A DNA stretch of 58,554 nt from NCBI GenBank assembly GCA_026770575.1, contig MU657251.1, forward strand, positions 130,692-189,245, written 5' to 3'. Source of the stretch: Pelagophyceae sp. CCMP2097 (Eukaryota > Sar > Pelagophyceae). The notes beneath the pieces were generated by a model. That model was not told the DNA's origin. It saw only the letters and a program-made list of their open reading frames with translations, and ran no database searches. Positions 18,071 to 29,197 of this stretch are shown here, piece by piece; within the stretch, counting starts at the first letter, position 1; the number at the start of each line of letters is the position of its first letter. The position numbers and the translations under genes were made by a program.

Positions 18071-20976
18071 TCAGGCCGGGAAGACGCTTCGGACGTGGGC
18101 TTCTGGCCTCTGGCCCCGCGGCGGCGCCGGCGGCGCCGGTCCGAGGTCGGCGCCGGTGCGGAGCGCGCCGGCGGCGGCGGAGACGGTGTCCGCCCAGTCA
18201 GCGGCGTTGCGGCGTGCGGCGGCCTCGAGGCCGTCGACTCTTTCCGAGAGGCGCTTCTGCTGCGCCGCGTGCGCCGCGGCAGTTTCGACCGCGGCCAGGC
18301 GAAGGTGGTCCACGTCGGCCCGCAGCGCGGCCTGCGCCTGCGCCGCCGCCGCGTCGACGACGGCGTCGACGATCGACCCGACGACGGCCGCGACGGCGGC
18401 GCGCGCGTCGGCGTCGCGCCGCGCGTCGGCCGCGGCGAGATGGAGCGCAGCGATTTCGCTCTGCGCGCGCGCGAGCGCCGGCGCCAGCTCGTCGCGGAGG
18501 GCGCGCCGCAGCTCGTCGACGGCGGACCGCGCCTCTTCCGCGGCGGCGGCGTGCCGTTCGTCGGATAGCCGCAGCCGCGCGTCGAGCGCGGCGCGGTCCG
18601 CGGCGGCCGCCTCTGCGAGGACCGCACCCTCCAAAGCGCGGGCCGCGTCGGCCGCCGCGGCGCGCGCCGATTCGTCGGAGCGCCGCCGGTCGGCGTCGCG
18701 GTCGACGACGCCGTCGACGAGGCCCGCGCAGGTCCGCTCGACGGCTTGCCGCGCCTGCGCCGAGTGGGCCCCTGCGACGTGCGCGGCGAGGCCCGCCGCG
18801 ACGTCCGCTGTCGCCGCGGCGAGGCTGCCGCGCGCTCGCAGCGCGTCGTCGGCGGCGTGTTGCTGCGTCGCCGCGTGGCGCGCGTCGATTCGCTCGAGGC
18901 CGACCTCGACGTCGATCTTCACGTCGGCGACTTTGATGTAAATCTTCTCCGCGAACGCTGTACGTTTTGCCTCCAAATCGGCCCACGCCCCTTTTAAAGC
19001 CTCGTCGGCGCGCCGGGAGACGCGCTTCTCCAGCGCCATGGCCGCGCCGTCAAGCCTGTCCGCGGAATCGGCGGCCTCGGCGCGCAGGTTGTGACCGAGC
19101 TGCCCTAAGTCACCGCGGATCGAATCGAGCTCGCGCTCGCGCTCGGCGACGCGGTCGACGAGGGCCTCTTCGATGGCCGACGCGCGGTCGTCGAGGCGCT
19201 GCTGGAACGTCGCCTCCGTCGAGCGCGCGCGCAGCTCGAGGGACCCGAGCTGCTCCTCCAGTTTGGCCTGCTCGGCGCGAAAGGCTGACGCGAGCGACTT
19301 GACTGCGGACTGAATCGCCCGCGCAGACGCCGCCTCGAGCAAGGCGCGGCCGGCCTTTTCCCCGTCGACGAGCTTGCGTAGATCGTCGTGCTGCGCCGCC
19401 GCGCGGTCGCGCTGCTGCGCGGCAGCGTCGGCGGAAGCGCGCGTCGCCTCGGCGACGGCCTTGCCGAGCTGCGCCTCGACCATCGCCAGCTGCGCAGAGT
19501 GCCGCGCCTGCGCCCGCGCCGCGCCGACGGCAGCCGCCCGCGCCGATTCGTCGTCGTCGTCCGACCCCGCCACCGACGCCGCCCGGGGCGCGTCGCCCTC
19601 GTCGCCCTGCACCGACCCCTGCGTGGACCGCTGGTCGCCCCGCGGCGCTATTCGCCTCCTCGAGGCGGCGAGGTCGCGTACGGCGTCCTCGCACTTTGCG
19701 ACGCGGTCGGCCGTCTGCTCCTGCGCCCGCTGCACGGCGCCGTCGAGCTCGGCTGCAAAGCCCTCGCGCCGGCGCGCCTCGTCATGGAGCTCGGCGCGGC
19801 AGCGGGCGACGTCGCCGCCGAGGCGCTGCTCGAGCGCGCGCAGCTCGGTTCGCAGGCGGTCCGTCACCTCGGCCTCCGTGTTCGCGGCCACGGCGTCGGC
19901 GTGGCCCGCGGCGGCCGTCGCGCGCTGCATGGCCGCGCGGCCCGCGTGCAGCTCGCCGTCGACGCGCGCGGCGACTTCGGCAGTAGAGCGGCGCGCTTGG
20001 TCGACGTCGCGGGACAGCGTCTCGATGGCGCGCAGGGCCGCCGCCACGTGCTCGGCGTTGTCGCGGACCGTCGCCTGGGCCGCGCGCTGCGCCTGGTCGC
20101 CGGCCGCGCGCGCGGCTTCGACGACGCGCTGCTCGCGGTTCGTCGCCTCGGCGAGCGCCCGCTGCGCGTCGTCGCGCAAAGCGGCCACGGCGCCGCGCAG
20201 CTCGGCGAGCTGCGCCGACTCGCGCGCCGCGCGGTCGTCGTCGCGCGCCAGCGCAGCGGCGAGGCGCTGCTCTGCGGCGGCGACCTTGGCGGCCACTTCG
20301 ACGCGGAGCTCTCGGACGTCCTCAGTGTGAGCTCGACGCGCCACCTCGCCGCGCTCGCGGACCTCGTGCGTCGCCGCCGAGAGGCGCTGGAGAACCTCGC
20401 GCTGCGACGCGCGCACGTCGTCAGCGTCGCGCCGGAGGTCGTCGCGGTCCGCGTCGGCGTCGCGCACGCGCCGCGCCAGCGCCGCCACGGCCTTTGAATC
20501 CGTCTGGGGGAAGTCGTGCGCGTCACCCACGTCCACCACCGCCCGCGGCGACCTAAAGGCGAAGCGTCGGGTGGCGGATGCGCGGCGCAACATGCAAACG
20601 CGCCGCCGCTGCTCGAGCATCCGCGGCGACGGGCGATTCGGGCCGCCGGCGAGCGAGAGCTGTCGCCTACGCGCTCGCTCGGGGCCGCGCCGGCCGCGCG
20701 CCCCAAAAGGGACGCTCACTCGTCGGGGAGGCTCCTGCGCGCGCCCGCGGCGCCTGCGCCGGCGCCTGCGCCGTAGCCGCCGCCCGCGGCGTAGCCGGCG
20801 CCGCCGGCGCCGCCCGCGCCGTAGCCGCCACCGTAGCCTCCGGCACCGTAGCCGCCGTAGGCTGGGGGCGGCGGGCGCTGCGCGCCGGGCGGCGGGTTGA
20901 GCGGCGGCAGGCCCGGGGCGCCGCCAGCAGCGGCAAAGTCGCGCGTGCGCACTTCTGGGTTCATGATGCCATACAT
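18071..20976 (-). CDS. Long Ala-rich coiled-coil protein with a Gly-Tyr-rich head
   Basis: Two exons, 20976-20720 and 20552-18071, joined by an intron (GTGAGC...TTTAG) whose phases agree; 912 aa. Residues 1-86 are Pro-rich then Gly-Tyr repeats (GGYGAGG-type). The rest is almost entirely predicted coiled coil: heptads of Ala, Leu, Arg, Asp and Glu with few breaks, ending in a Pro-rich tail. No motor, kinase or membrane segment is visible. Likely a structural or scaffold protein of cytoskeleton or basal apparatus; no family name can be given. It is divergent from the 21179 gene. Confidence 0.78.
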
Positions 20977-21178
20977 GCAGCTTCAGACGCCCCGGGCGGC
21001 GGGCCGTCGACGGCGGGCTCACGGGCCGGCCCGACCTCCGACCGCCGGGGGGTCTCGGGCCGACACGACCCCGGCGCGATGCCGTTTGCTCGTTCTTGGC
21101 CACACCCGCGGTACCGCACTATCGTCGAAGGGTCTTCGGCTCACCGCGGTACCGGCCGGACTCGAACGTGCGGACGCC

Positions 21179-22284
21179 ATGGCGGTCCCGGTCATCGAGA
21201 TTGGCACCGACGGCGCGTTCGACATTGACGACGTGCCTGACAGCGACGACGAGGTCGACGACGACACGGTCGCGCCGCCGCCGCCAGCGCCGGCCGCTGC
21301 GGCGCCGGCTGCGCCGCCGCCGGCGCCCCCTGCCGCCCCAGCGCCGGCGCCTGCGCGCCCCAGCGACGCCGCTAGCGCGGCGGGGCACACGTACGACACT
21401 GGCTACCAGAAATGGGAAAAGTTTGACGCCGACGACGAGGCGAGCGCGGGCACCGCGTCGACGGAGCGCGCAAAGGTCAACGACGCGCCGTCGCGCGCTT
21501 CGCCGCCGCCGGCCCCGGCGGCGCCGCCGCAGGAGGACGTCCTCGACATGTCGCTCGGGATGTTTGAAACGATCCCAAAGGACCAGCAGCCCGCGATCCG
21601 CCAGGCGCGTGCGCCGCCCGACACCGCGGCCACGCACCGCAAACGCAGGTGCTGCTGCTGAGCGAGGAGGACGTGAAGAGCCTCGACCCGGAGCAGGCGG
21701 AGATGGTTCTGGCCTTTCGGCACATGTATAAAGAGCAGCTCGAGATCAAGCGGACAAAGGGCTCCCTCCCGCCCGCGCCGCCAAAGAAGAAGGAGGACGC
21801 CGCCGCGCGCGAGCGCAAGCCCTTCGAGCAGGTCCACGCCGAAATCGAGAAGATGATGTGTGTCGGACACCCCCATCCAGCGCCGACGCGGCCCGTCCGA
21901 CGGCGCGCGTCCGCCACTCGTGAACAACGTAGGAGTTGGCCCTCCTTCCGCGACTCGACGGCCAAGTGGGAGGCGCTGCAGAAGAGTGAGCTCCCTTGCG
22001 TCGTTTCCGAACGCGAAGCGTGAAGTTCGACTCTGCGGCTAGGTCGCCACGACGCCGACGAATCTCTGCGGCGGTCCGAGGCGCTGTCGCGGGGCGAGCG
22101 CGTCGACGAGGCCTTTGGCGCCGTGCGGACGACGGCGCACACGGCCAAGGCGCGACGGCAAGTCGAAAAGAAGCAGTCTTCGCTGAGCACGCGAGACGCC
22201 GCCTCAACGAAAAAGGACCGCACCTCGCAGCTCGACGCCATCCGCAAGCTCGCCGCGTCGGGGAAACGCACCGCATTGTTCTAG
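21179..22284 (+). CDS. Small disordered protein, four exons, unknown function
   Basis: Exons 21179-21604, 21649-21857, 21933-21985 and 22043-22284 give 309 aa; all phases close. Intron 1 must use a GC donor (CAG|GCGCGT, 44 nt); the others are GT-AG. The N-terminus MAVPVIEIGTDGAFDIDD is acidic, followed by an Ala/Pro tract and YQKWEKFDADDEA. Exon 2 has a conserved-looking helical stretch, SEEDVKSLDPEQAEMVLAF. Exon 3 holds AKWEALQK. The tail is basic with a KRTALF end. KWEKFD resembles segments of RPAP3/SPAG1-like assembly factors, but that is too weak to name it. Confidence 0.68.
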
Positions 22285-22502
22285 CGGCCCCACCAGGCCG
22301 AGACGCCTCCGTAATCATGCGACCTCTTGCGTGTGCGCGAGAGAACGTCGCCGTCCGCCACTTTGCTCTCGAGGGAGGATCGAATCGAAGCGGCGCGTCC
22401 AACGTCGTCGTGCGGCACTTTGCAGCCGAGGTTCGGATCTAAGGAACGCACGATGGCGCTGCATTATGATATCAGGCGACTGGGGGTTCCGGTCATGTCT
22501 CG

Positions 22503-24219
22503 TTACAACTCGTTGGAGTCTGTTTGTCTGCTCGCACAGTCGGCCGCCCTTGGCGCGAGGCGCGCGGCGAGGAGGACGTTTTCGCCGGGGCCGCGGACGC
22601 GGACGTCGACGTGGGCCGCGTCGTAGTCGAAAGCGAGCGTTGCGTAGTTGTACTCGGTGGAAAAGCTTTGCGGAGAAGCGCGGTGCCTTGAGAACCACCA
22701 AATCAGCGGCGGGAAGAGGAGCCGCGTCGTCAGCGACGTCGAAATGGTGGGGGGCCTGCCCATCGCAGGGGGGGGGCGCCGGGGGTTCGGCCCCCCCCCC
22801 CCCCACGCTAATGGTCCGGAGAGGGGTGTCCGGAGAGGGGCCTACTGACCTGACGTCGTCACCTCGACGAGCTGGCCGCAGTCGTACAACGGCGTTTCGT
22901 CGACGAAGCGCGTCGCGGGCGGCGCGATGAGCTCGGCGTGGTGGACGTCACCGGAGATGAGTAGGACCGCCGGGCCGGCGGTGCGCGCCAGCAGCTCCAG
23001 CTACACGCAGACGGAGTCGGTCCAATGTGTGCACTTGGACAGGGCATGTCCCTGAGGACGTGTTCGCAAAGGAGGGCTCACGAGTCGCCGCTTGGCCCTC
23101 GGAAAGTGTCCCCAGGACTCAAAAGACGGATTGGACGTCCCGAATTGGATCGAGGTGAGGAGGACGACGAATTTTGAGTTCTGGGCTTCCGTCAGCTGCG
23201 TCTCGAGCCTGACGCGCCATAAATCACTACGGCGGCGATAACTCTTCCGAAGGAAGCTCGTCGCAGCGCGCGGAGGGGCCCGTCGAACGCACCAGGCCCA
23301 TTGTGCCTCGCCAAGGACGTCGCTGCCGAAATCGATCCATTCTGCGAACCACATCGACACCAGCCGCGTCGCGGCGGCGAGAAGCGGCGTCAGCCGCCCG
23401 AGCACGGGGACGCCTGCCTCGAGCCGTCCGCCGCACCCTCATCTATCAGGCTGCAAAGAGGCCACTCGCCGCGCAAAGTGGCGCCCACGCTCGGGATGAG
23501 GTGCGCGTCGCGAAACGACCGCGTGTCCAGCATGATCAGAGAGAGTTCGCCGTCGCCGAACGACGACGACGAGTAGAGCCCGCGCCGCTCAGCGGCCCGC
23601 CGCGCGCGCCGCTCGTGCCGCTCCAGCCTATATCAACGTCGAAAACAAACTCCGAAAGCGACGCCGGGCTCACGCTCGCGCATCTCCGTCGTAGGGCTCG
23701 AGCAGCCGGAGGTAGGCCGCGCGCCGCTCCGCGAGCAACGGCGTCGAGGCACCTGTACGGTGGCGTCCGGGCAGGCTGGTCGGGCGCCCTCGCCGCTTGC
23801 CACTCGCCGCAGTCGTTGATGCCGACGTCGTGGTCGTCCCAGATGCCGTCGACGAGGCCGACGCGTTTCGCGAAGCGCGCGTAGTCGGCGTTGGAGCGCT
23901 GGAGGGCCACGGCTTCTTCGAGCGCGAGCACACTCGACGCGTTGCTGTAGCTACGTGGTTTCGAAGTCTTCTTCATGAAAAACGCGTGTGCCGCGCGTGC
24001 CTACGACGACGGCGCCCGGGCGCGGCGCACGCACACGGCGTCGCCGCCCCAGACCCAGAGATCCGGCGCCTGCGCGGAAATGGCGTCCCAAAGCGGCTGC
24101 GGCCGATGTTGCTTGTTGCACGACCCGAACGCGGCGACACCGATGCGGCCGACGTGCGCCTCGTCGGCGGCCAGCGCCGACGCCGCCGCCGAAGCGCCGA
24201 CAGCCAGCGTTTTCCAGCA
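22503..24219 (-). CDS. PhoD-like metallophosphatase, multi-exon
   Basis: Start ATG at 24219 begins a secretory-type N-terminus (MCWKTLAVGASAAASALAA). FGSCNKQHRPQPLWDAI and APDLWVWGGDAV are the first metal sites of alkaline phosphatase D. GLVDGIWDDHDVGINDCG is the second block, followed by LIMLDTRSFRDAHL, DVLGEAQWAW, LTSIQFGTS and LLISGDVHHAEL. The C-terminal strand is STEYNYATLAFDYD. Exon starts and ends are clear at 24219-24031, from 24000, 23752-23674 and from 23627. Later exons lie near 23400-23290, 23230-23050, 23000-22870 and 22690-22503 but were not all phase-checked. The first intron would be only 30-36 nt. The enzyme probably releases phosphate from extracellular or periplasm-like phosphodiesters. 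Confidence 0.8.
22768..22804. repeat. Poly-G/poly-C palindromic tract
   Basis: Nine G, then CGCC GGGGGTTCGG, then fourteen C. It sits within the phosphatase gene between the last two exons, so it would be intronic. It could fold into a long G-C hairpin or a G-quadruplex. A similar tract lies at 58505-58532. Confidence 0.8.
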
Positions 24220-24301
24220 CATCGCTGAAAACACACGTTTTGTAAAAGACTTTAACAAAACCGGTAAGTCGATCAAAGGGCGATATTAGAAGGGTGGAGC
24301 C
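24220..24301. promoter_or_regulatory. 82-bp divergent promoter (PhoD-like / DDX18)
   Basis: Only 82 bases separate the two ATGs. The interval is AT-rich compared with its flanks (for example TTTTGTAAAAGACTTTAACAAAA) and has no TATA box. Both start sites must lie in it or inside the opposite gene, so the two genes may be co-regulated. Confidence 0.55.
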
Positions 24302-26380
24302 ATGGTGAAGCCTTCGTCAAAGGGGCCGATGAAGTCGAAGAAGAAGCTCCTCGAGAAGCGCAAGCCCGTCGAGTATGTCCCAGCGTCGCTTCCCGACAAA
24401 CGGGCGTCGTGTCCCTGTTGTCCGGGCTTGCTGGGTGCTCGAGGTGGATGGGGAGCGGCGCAAAGGCGGCGGTGTTTGGTCTCCGCCGAAAATTCCCTCG
24501 GGCCGCCGTGCATCACCGGCTGCTCACGGCGCTCGCGTAGGGAGAAGGCTGCCGCGGCGGACGTCGGCGGCCAGTCGCGCGCGGCGCTGAAAAAGAAGAA
24601 GCAGCAGCAGAAGAAGCAGGCGGCGCGCGCCGAGCCGGAGGAGGCGGAGGAGGCGGATGAGGCGGCGGCGTCGCAGGCTGAGATGGCCGACGACTTTGAG
24701 GAGCGCGGCGACGAGGACGAGGACGAGGACGCCGAAGACGACGCCGATGACGCCGACGCTGCCGACGACGGCGCCGTCGACGCGGACGAGCGCGACGTGG
24801 CGGTGGCTGCGCCCGTTGTGACCGCAGCGGACAAGACGGGTTCCAAGGCGTCGATCCAGGAGACTGCGCGCAAAATGTTTTCCGGGACGCGCTTCGACTC
24901 GCTGCCGCTGACGGACAAGACGCAGCTGGCTTTAAAGGAGATGGGCTTTGAGAACATGACGAAGATCCAGGAGCGGTCCATCGCGCCCATGCTCGAGGGC
25001 CGCGACGTCCTGGGCAACGCCAAGACGGGCTCCGGCAAGACGCTCGCCTTCCTCGTGCCCCTCGTCGAGCTGCTCTCCAAGGCGCGCTTCCAGCAGCGCA
25101 GCGGCCTCGGCGCTTTGGTCATCTCGCCGACGCGCGAGTTGTCGCTGCAGATTTACGGCGTGCTCCGCGAGCTCTGTGCAAAGGCGGGCCACCCGCACAG
25201 CCACGGCCTCGTCATCGGCGGCGCGAACAGGCGCGGCGAGGCGGAGAGGCTGGCCAAGGGCGTGTGCATCCTCGTGGCGACGCCGGGCCGCCTGCTGGAC
25301 CACCTGCAGAACACCAAGGGCTTTTTAGTTCGCAACCTGCTCCTCCTCGTCGTCGACGAGGCGGACCGCATCCTGGAGCAGGGCTTCGAGGACGACATGC
25401 GCGGCATCGTGCGCCTGCTGCCCACTACCAGACAGACTGCGCTGTTCTCGGCGACGCAGACGCGCAAGGTGGAAGACCTGGCGCGCCTCGCCATCCGGTC
25501 GGAACCCGTCTACGTCGGCGTCGACGACGGCGAGACGGCCGCGACGGTGGACTCGCTGGAGCAGGGCTACGTGGTCATCCCGCCGCGGGACCGCTTCCGC
25601 CTCCTCTTTTCGTTCTTGAAACGGCACCATAAGAAGCACAAGGTCATGGTCTTCTTCTCCTCGTGCAACGCCGTAAAGTTCTACGCCGACCTGCTGAACT
25701 ACATTGATGTGCCGGTCATGGACATCCACGGCCGACAGAAGCAGGCCAAACGCACTTCCACGTTCTTCGAGTTCTGCAAGGCAGAGTCCGGCGTCCTCCT
25801 CTGCACCGACGTCGCCGCGCGCGGCCTCGACATCCCGCACGTCCACTGGATCGTCCAGTACGACCCGCCCGACGACCCGCGCGAGTACATCCACCGCGTG
25901 GGCCGCACGGCGCGCGGCGGCTCCGCCGCGGGCAAGGCTTTGCTTTTCCTCATCCCAGAGGAGCTGGGCTTCTTGCGCTTCCTGCGCGACGCCAAGGTGT
26001 CGCTGCACGAGTACGAGTTCGCGGCGCCGAAGATCGCAAACATCCAGGCCGCGTTGACGCGGTTGGTCGAGCGCAACTACTACCTTCATAAAGCGGCGCG
26101 CGACGCGTACCGGTCGTACCTCTTGGCCTACGCCTCGCACGCGCACAAGGACGTCTTCAACGTACACTCTTTGGATTTGGACGGGGTGGCGGCCGCGTTT
26201 GGCTTCCAGGTGCCGCCGCGCGTCGACCTCAACCTCTCCGCCCGCGGCGACAAGACGGCGCGCAAGGCCGGCGGCCACAAGTCCAACGAGCAGAAGCGCG
26301 CCAAGTCAGGCCACGCGTTCTCCTCGGACAACCCGTACGGCGTCCGCGCAAAAGGCGACACGAGGCAGTTCACGCACTGA
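24302..26380 (+). CDS. HAS1: DEAD-box RNA helicase DDX18/HAS1
   Basis: [19 protein letters not shown] start, acidic N-terminal region, then a complete helicase core: [13 protein letters not shown] (Q motif), AKTGSGKT (I), SPTRELSLQ (Ia), TPGRLLDH (Ib), DEAD as VVDEADRIL (II), [10 protein letters not shown] (III), ARGLDIPHV and [10 protein letters not shown] (VI). [16 protein letters not shown] and the C-terminal [16 protein letters not shown] and [12 protein letters not shown] are specific to DDX18/Has1, a nucleolar helicase of 60S ribosome assembly. An intron 24373-24540 (GTATGT...GTAG, 168 nt) joins KPVE to EKAAAA. It is a multiple of three without stops, so a retained form would also be translatable. 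Confidence 0.93.
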   Translation: MVKPSSKGPMKSKKKLLEKRKPVEYVPASLPDKRASCPCCPGLLGARGGWGAAQRRRCLVSAENSLGPPCITGCSRRSRREKAAAADVGGQSRAALKKKKQQQKKQAARAEPEEAEEADEAAASQAEMADDFEERGDEDEDEDAEDDADDADAADDGAVDADERDVAVAAPVVTAADKTGSKASIQETARKMFSGTRFDSLPLTDKTQLALKEMGFENMTKIQERSIAPMLEGRDVLGNAKTGSGKTLAFLVPLVELLSKARFQQRSGLGALVISPTRELSLQIYGVLRELCAKAGHPHSHGLVIGGANRRGEAERLAKGVCILVATPGRLLDHLQNTKGFLVRNLLLLVVDEADRILEQGFEDDMRGIVRLLPTTRQTALFSATQTRKVEDLARLAIRSEPVYVGVDDGETAATVDSLEQGYVVIPPRDRFRLLFSFLKRHHKKHKVMVFFSSCNAVKFYADLLNYIDVPVMDIHGRQKQAKRTSTFFEFCKAESGVLLCTDVAARGLDIPHVHWIVQYDPPDDPREYIHRVGRTARGGSAAGKALLFLIPEELGFLRFLRDAKVSLHEYEFAAPKIANIQAALTRLVERNYYLHKAARDAYRSYLLAYASHAHKDVFNVHSLDLDGVAAAFGFQVPPRVDLNLSARGDKTARKAGGHKSNEQKRAKSGHAFSSDNPYGVRAKGDTRQFTH

Positions 26381-26677
26381 AACGACTCTGGAGCTCCCTC
26401 CAAGCCGCCATGCCCCGAGGCTCCGAAAAGTCTGTGTAATGTTCCAACGATTTATCCCGAGCCAAGAGTGCCCCAACCTCGGGCCGGTCCCACGTTCGAT
26501 TTCGACTACGGACCCGGACCCGGTCCGACTAGGGACCCCGGGAGAGGCGAGAACAAATCCAGACTGAGTGCCCTGCGAAAAATCTCGGTGCCGGCGCAGT
26601 TCGAGTCGCCAGAGTTGGTGGGGCTGCGACTTCCCGCGGCTGCGACTCCCGCGGGGCCGCCGATCCCCGTCGCCGCG
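26381..26677. other. Spacer between DDX18 and the nucleotide translocase
   Basis: Carries 3' sequence of DDX18 and the translocase promoter. A short Pro-rich frame (from 26468) is open into the translocase and could extend its N-terminus; it shows no targeting features. Confidence 0.45.
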
Positions 26678-28692
26678 ATGGAGGTCGCGCCGAAGAAGGC
26701 CATGGAGTTTTCATCGACGCAGAGCAAGGAATGGAAGTCCATGGAGCTGGAGACGGAGACCCAGGCGACGCCGAGCCCCGCCTCCAAAGCGGCGGCGGAG
26801 AACCCGATGGAGCAGCTCTTCGAGCGGCTCTACGGCAAGATGACGTGGGAGGAAAAGCTCCGGTGCGCCTAAAAGGCGATTGCCGGAAAGGGTGTTTGAA
26901 CCGTCGCGCTTTGCGGCCGCGGAAACGGGCGCGAACCAGGCTGCTCTGGCTCTCGTCGACGCTCTTCTTCATCATCGGCGGCTACTGGCTGCTGCGTGCG
27001 TCGCCTTGTCTGCGGCGCACGGTAGGCGCTGCGGACGCGCGGTAGGCGCCGCGGACGCTTTGGTTCTAGGCTCGCTCAAGGACCCCGTCATCGCCGTCAT
27101 CTGCGGCGTCGAGTACATCCCAAAGGCGAAGATGCTCTCCGTCGTCGTGGTGACGGTGTTCGTCTTCATCTACAACAAGCTCATCGACCTTTTCCCAAAG
27201 CACCAGCTCTTTTACATTGTCGGCGGGTTCTACAGCGTAGTCTTCTGCGGCATCGCCGCCGCGCTCGCCTCGCCCGCGACGTCGTCCCTCTCGTGCGTGC
27301 CCCGCGGCGCTTGAAAACGCCCGCCGAGAACGCGCAAAACAGGATCTACAACACGACGGCCAGCCCGACGCGCCTCATCGGCTGGATCTCGTACTGCGCC
27401 ATCGAGTCGTTTGGCTCCATCGGCGTCTCGCTCTTCTGGGCGTTTACGAACTCGACGTACAACCTCGAGGGCGCGAAGAAGGCGTACGGCTTGATGGTCG
27501 CCTGCGCGCAGCTCGGGTCCATCGCCGGCCCTACCGTCGTCGCGCTCGGCACGGAGACGTACGGCGTGCCCGTCATGTACCTCTGCGGCGCGGCCTGCAT
27601 GGTCGCCATGGTCGCCTCGATCTGGGGCTATGTCCAGCGCTTTGGCCCCGCGGCCGACGACGTGGCCAGCACCAACGGCGCCACCAAAAAGAAGGACAAG
27701 ACGGGCATGATGGAGGGCCTCGTGCTCTTCTGGAAGTACCACTACGTTAAGGGCATCTTCGCTTTGAGCTGCCTCTTCATGGTCGAGGTGACGATCCTCG
27801 ACTACTCGATGAAGGTGCTGGCTAAGGCGAAATTCGACGGCGAGCACCCCGGCGACCCGACTGCCGCCACGGCCGCCTTCGCCGCGTTCATGGGCGTCTT
27901 CGGCCAGGCCGCCAACGGCCTCTCCTTCGTCTTCTCTTTAGTCGGGTAAGACGAGGGGGGAAATGCGCATGGCCCGTTTCGGGACGGCGCGTCCGCCGCT
28001 GCGGGACCGAGGCGTCTACCCATAGGACGTCGTTCATCATCCGGCGGCTCGGGCTGAAGACGACGCTCGTCTTCTTCCCGTCCCTGTGCCTGGCGGCGAT
28101 CTGTCTCGTCTACGTCTACCCGACGCTGGAGATGGTCTTTTTGATGATGCTCGTCCTCAAGGGCCTCTCCTATTCGCTGAACAACCCCTGCAAGGAGATT
28201 TTGTACCAGCCGACGTCGCAGAACATCAAGTTCAAGGCCAAGTCGTGGATCGACGTCTTCGGAGCCCGAGGGTCTAAGGCGCTCGGTGCGACGCCCAACG
28301 CCGCGAAACGCGCGAAACGCGGACCCTGAACCGCGCAGGCTCCGTCGTCACCAACGCCTTCTCCGACTCTGCGGCGGACCTGCTCTGCTACGGCTCGTTT
28401 GTTTCCATGGGTGAGCGGCGGTCGTACGAGGAAAGGGGGACATCCTCGACGCCGCGTGGGCCTGCGCGCCCGATGATTTCTGGCAGGCGTGTCGGGCTTT
28501 TTGATCTACGTGTCGATGTGGATCGGCGGCCAATTCGATGTGCTCGTCGCCTCTGGCGTCAAGCTCGGGGAGGAAGCAGAGGAGCCTCAACAAACGCCCA
28601 CCGACGACGACACGTCCTGCGGTGTCGACGAGGAGGGACAGACGGAAGCCCCCGGGGACAAGAAGCCCTCGACCACGGAAATCGCAGTCTGA
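26678..28692 (+). CDS. TLC-family ATP/ADP translocase (NTT-like), seven exons
   Basis: Exons 26678-26862, 26940-26995, 27070-27292, 27343-27945, 28026-28285, 28339-28410 and 28487-28692; every junction closes in phase, and intron sizes are 50-80 nt. Membrane segments include [54 protein letters not shown] and [18 protein letters not shown]. The SLKD, IESFGS and KEILYQPT segments are typical of TLC nucleotide transporters of plastids and intracellular bacteria. The N-terminus is about 60 residues, hydrophilic, without an evident plastid or signal peptide. The C-terminus is acidic and Thr-rich. It may exchange ATP/ADP or other nucleotides across an internal membrane. Which one is not decidable from sequence. 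Confidence 0.88.
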
Positions 28693-29197
28693 GGTGAGAA
28701 GGCCCGGCCGAGGCGCGACGGACCGGCGGCTCGCCCGAGGGGCGGCGTCCCACTCGGCGAGCCGGGGCGGTCTCCACGTTTGATAAGCATGTACGACTCC
28801 AAAAGACCACCCGGGGAGCCCGCGGCCCCGCGCCAGTCTGGGATTCCATCGCAGTGACTCGCGCGCCTCTTTGAAGCGACGGTGGTTGCGATCACGAGGC
28901 CCGGAAGATTCAGAGTAAGAGAGAGGGTCTGTCATTCGCCGAGCCTGACCCGTGGGAGCCGTCGTCTCGGTCTCGAGCTTGACGGTCCCTGCTTGGACTC
29001 GCCTCAAGTGTCGTGTATCCGCGCCAATCAGCCGCCCCAATCTCATAGTATAAGAAAGCCGCCCGGCGGTCTCGGTCGACCGACCGGTCGAGCGCGGCTG
29101 TCGAGCGCGAACGCTCGCCCGCTTGCTCGCGCGCGGAGGCGGCCTCGCTCCGCCGCGCGCCCTCGCTCCTCCCAGCCTCGTGCATGCTGCGGTGAGC
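28693..29197. other. Intergenic between translocase and glycosyltransferase
   Basis: No supported gene. A short upstream ATG reading frame (MLR, stop) starts at 29183 just before the glycosyltransferase start and could dampen its translation. Confidence 0.45.
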
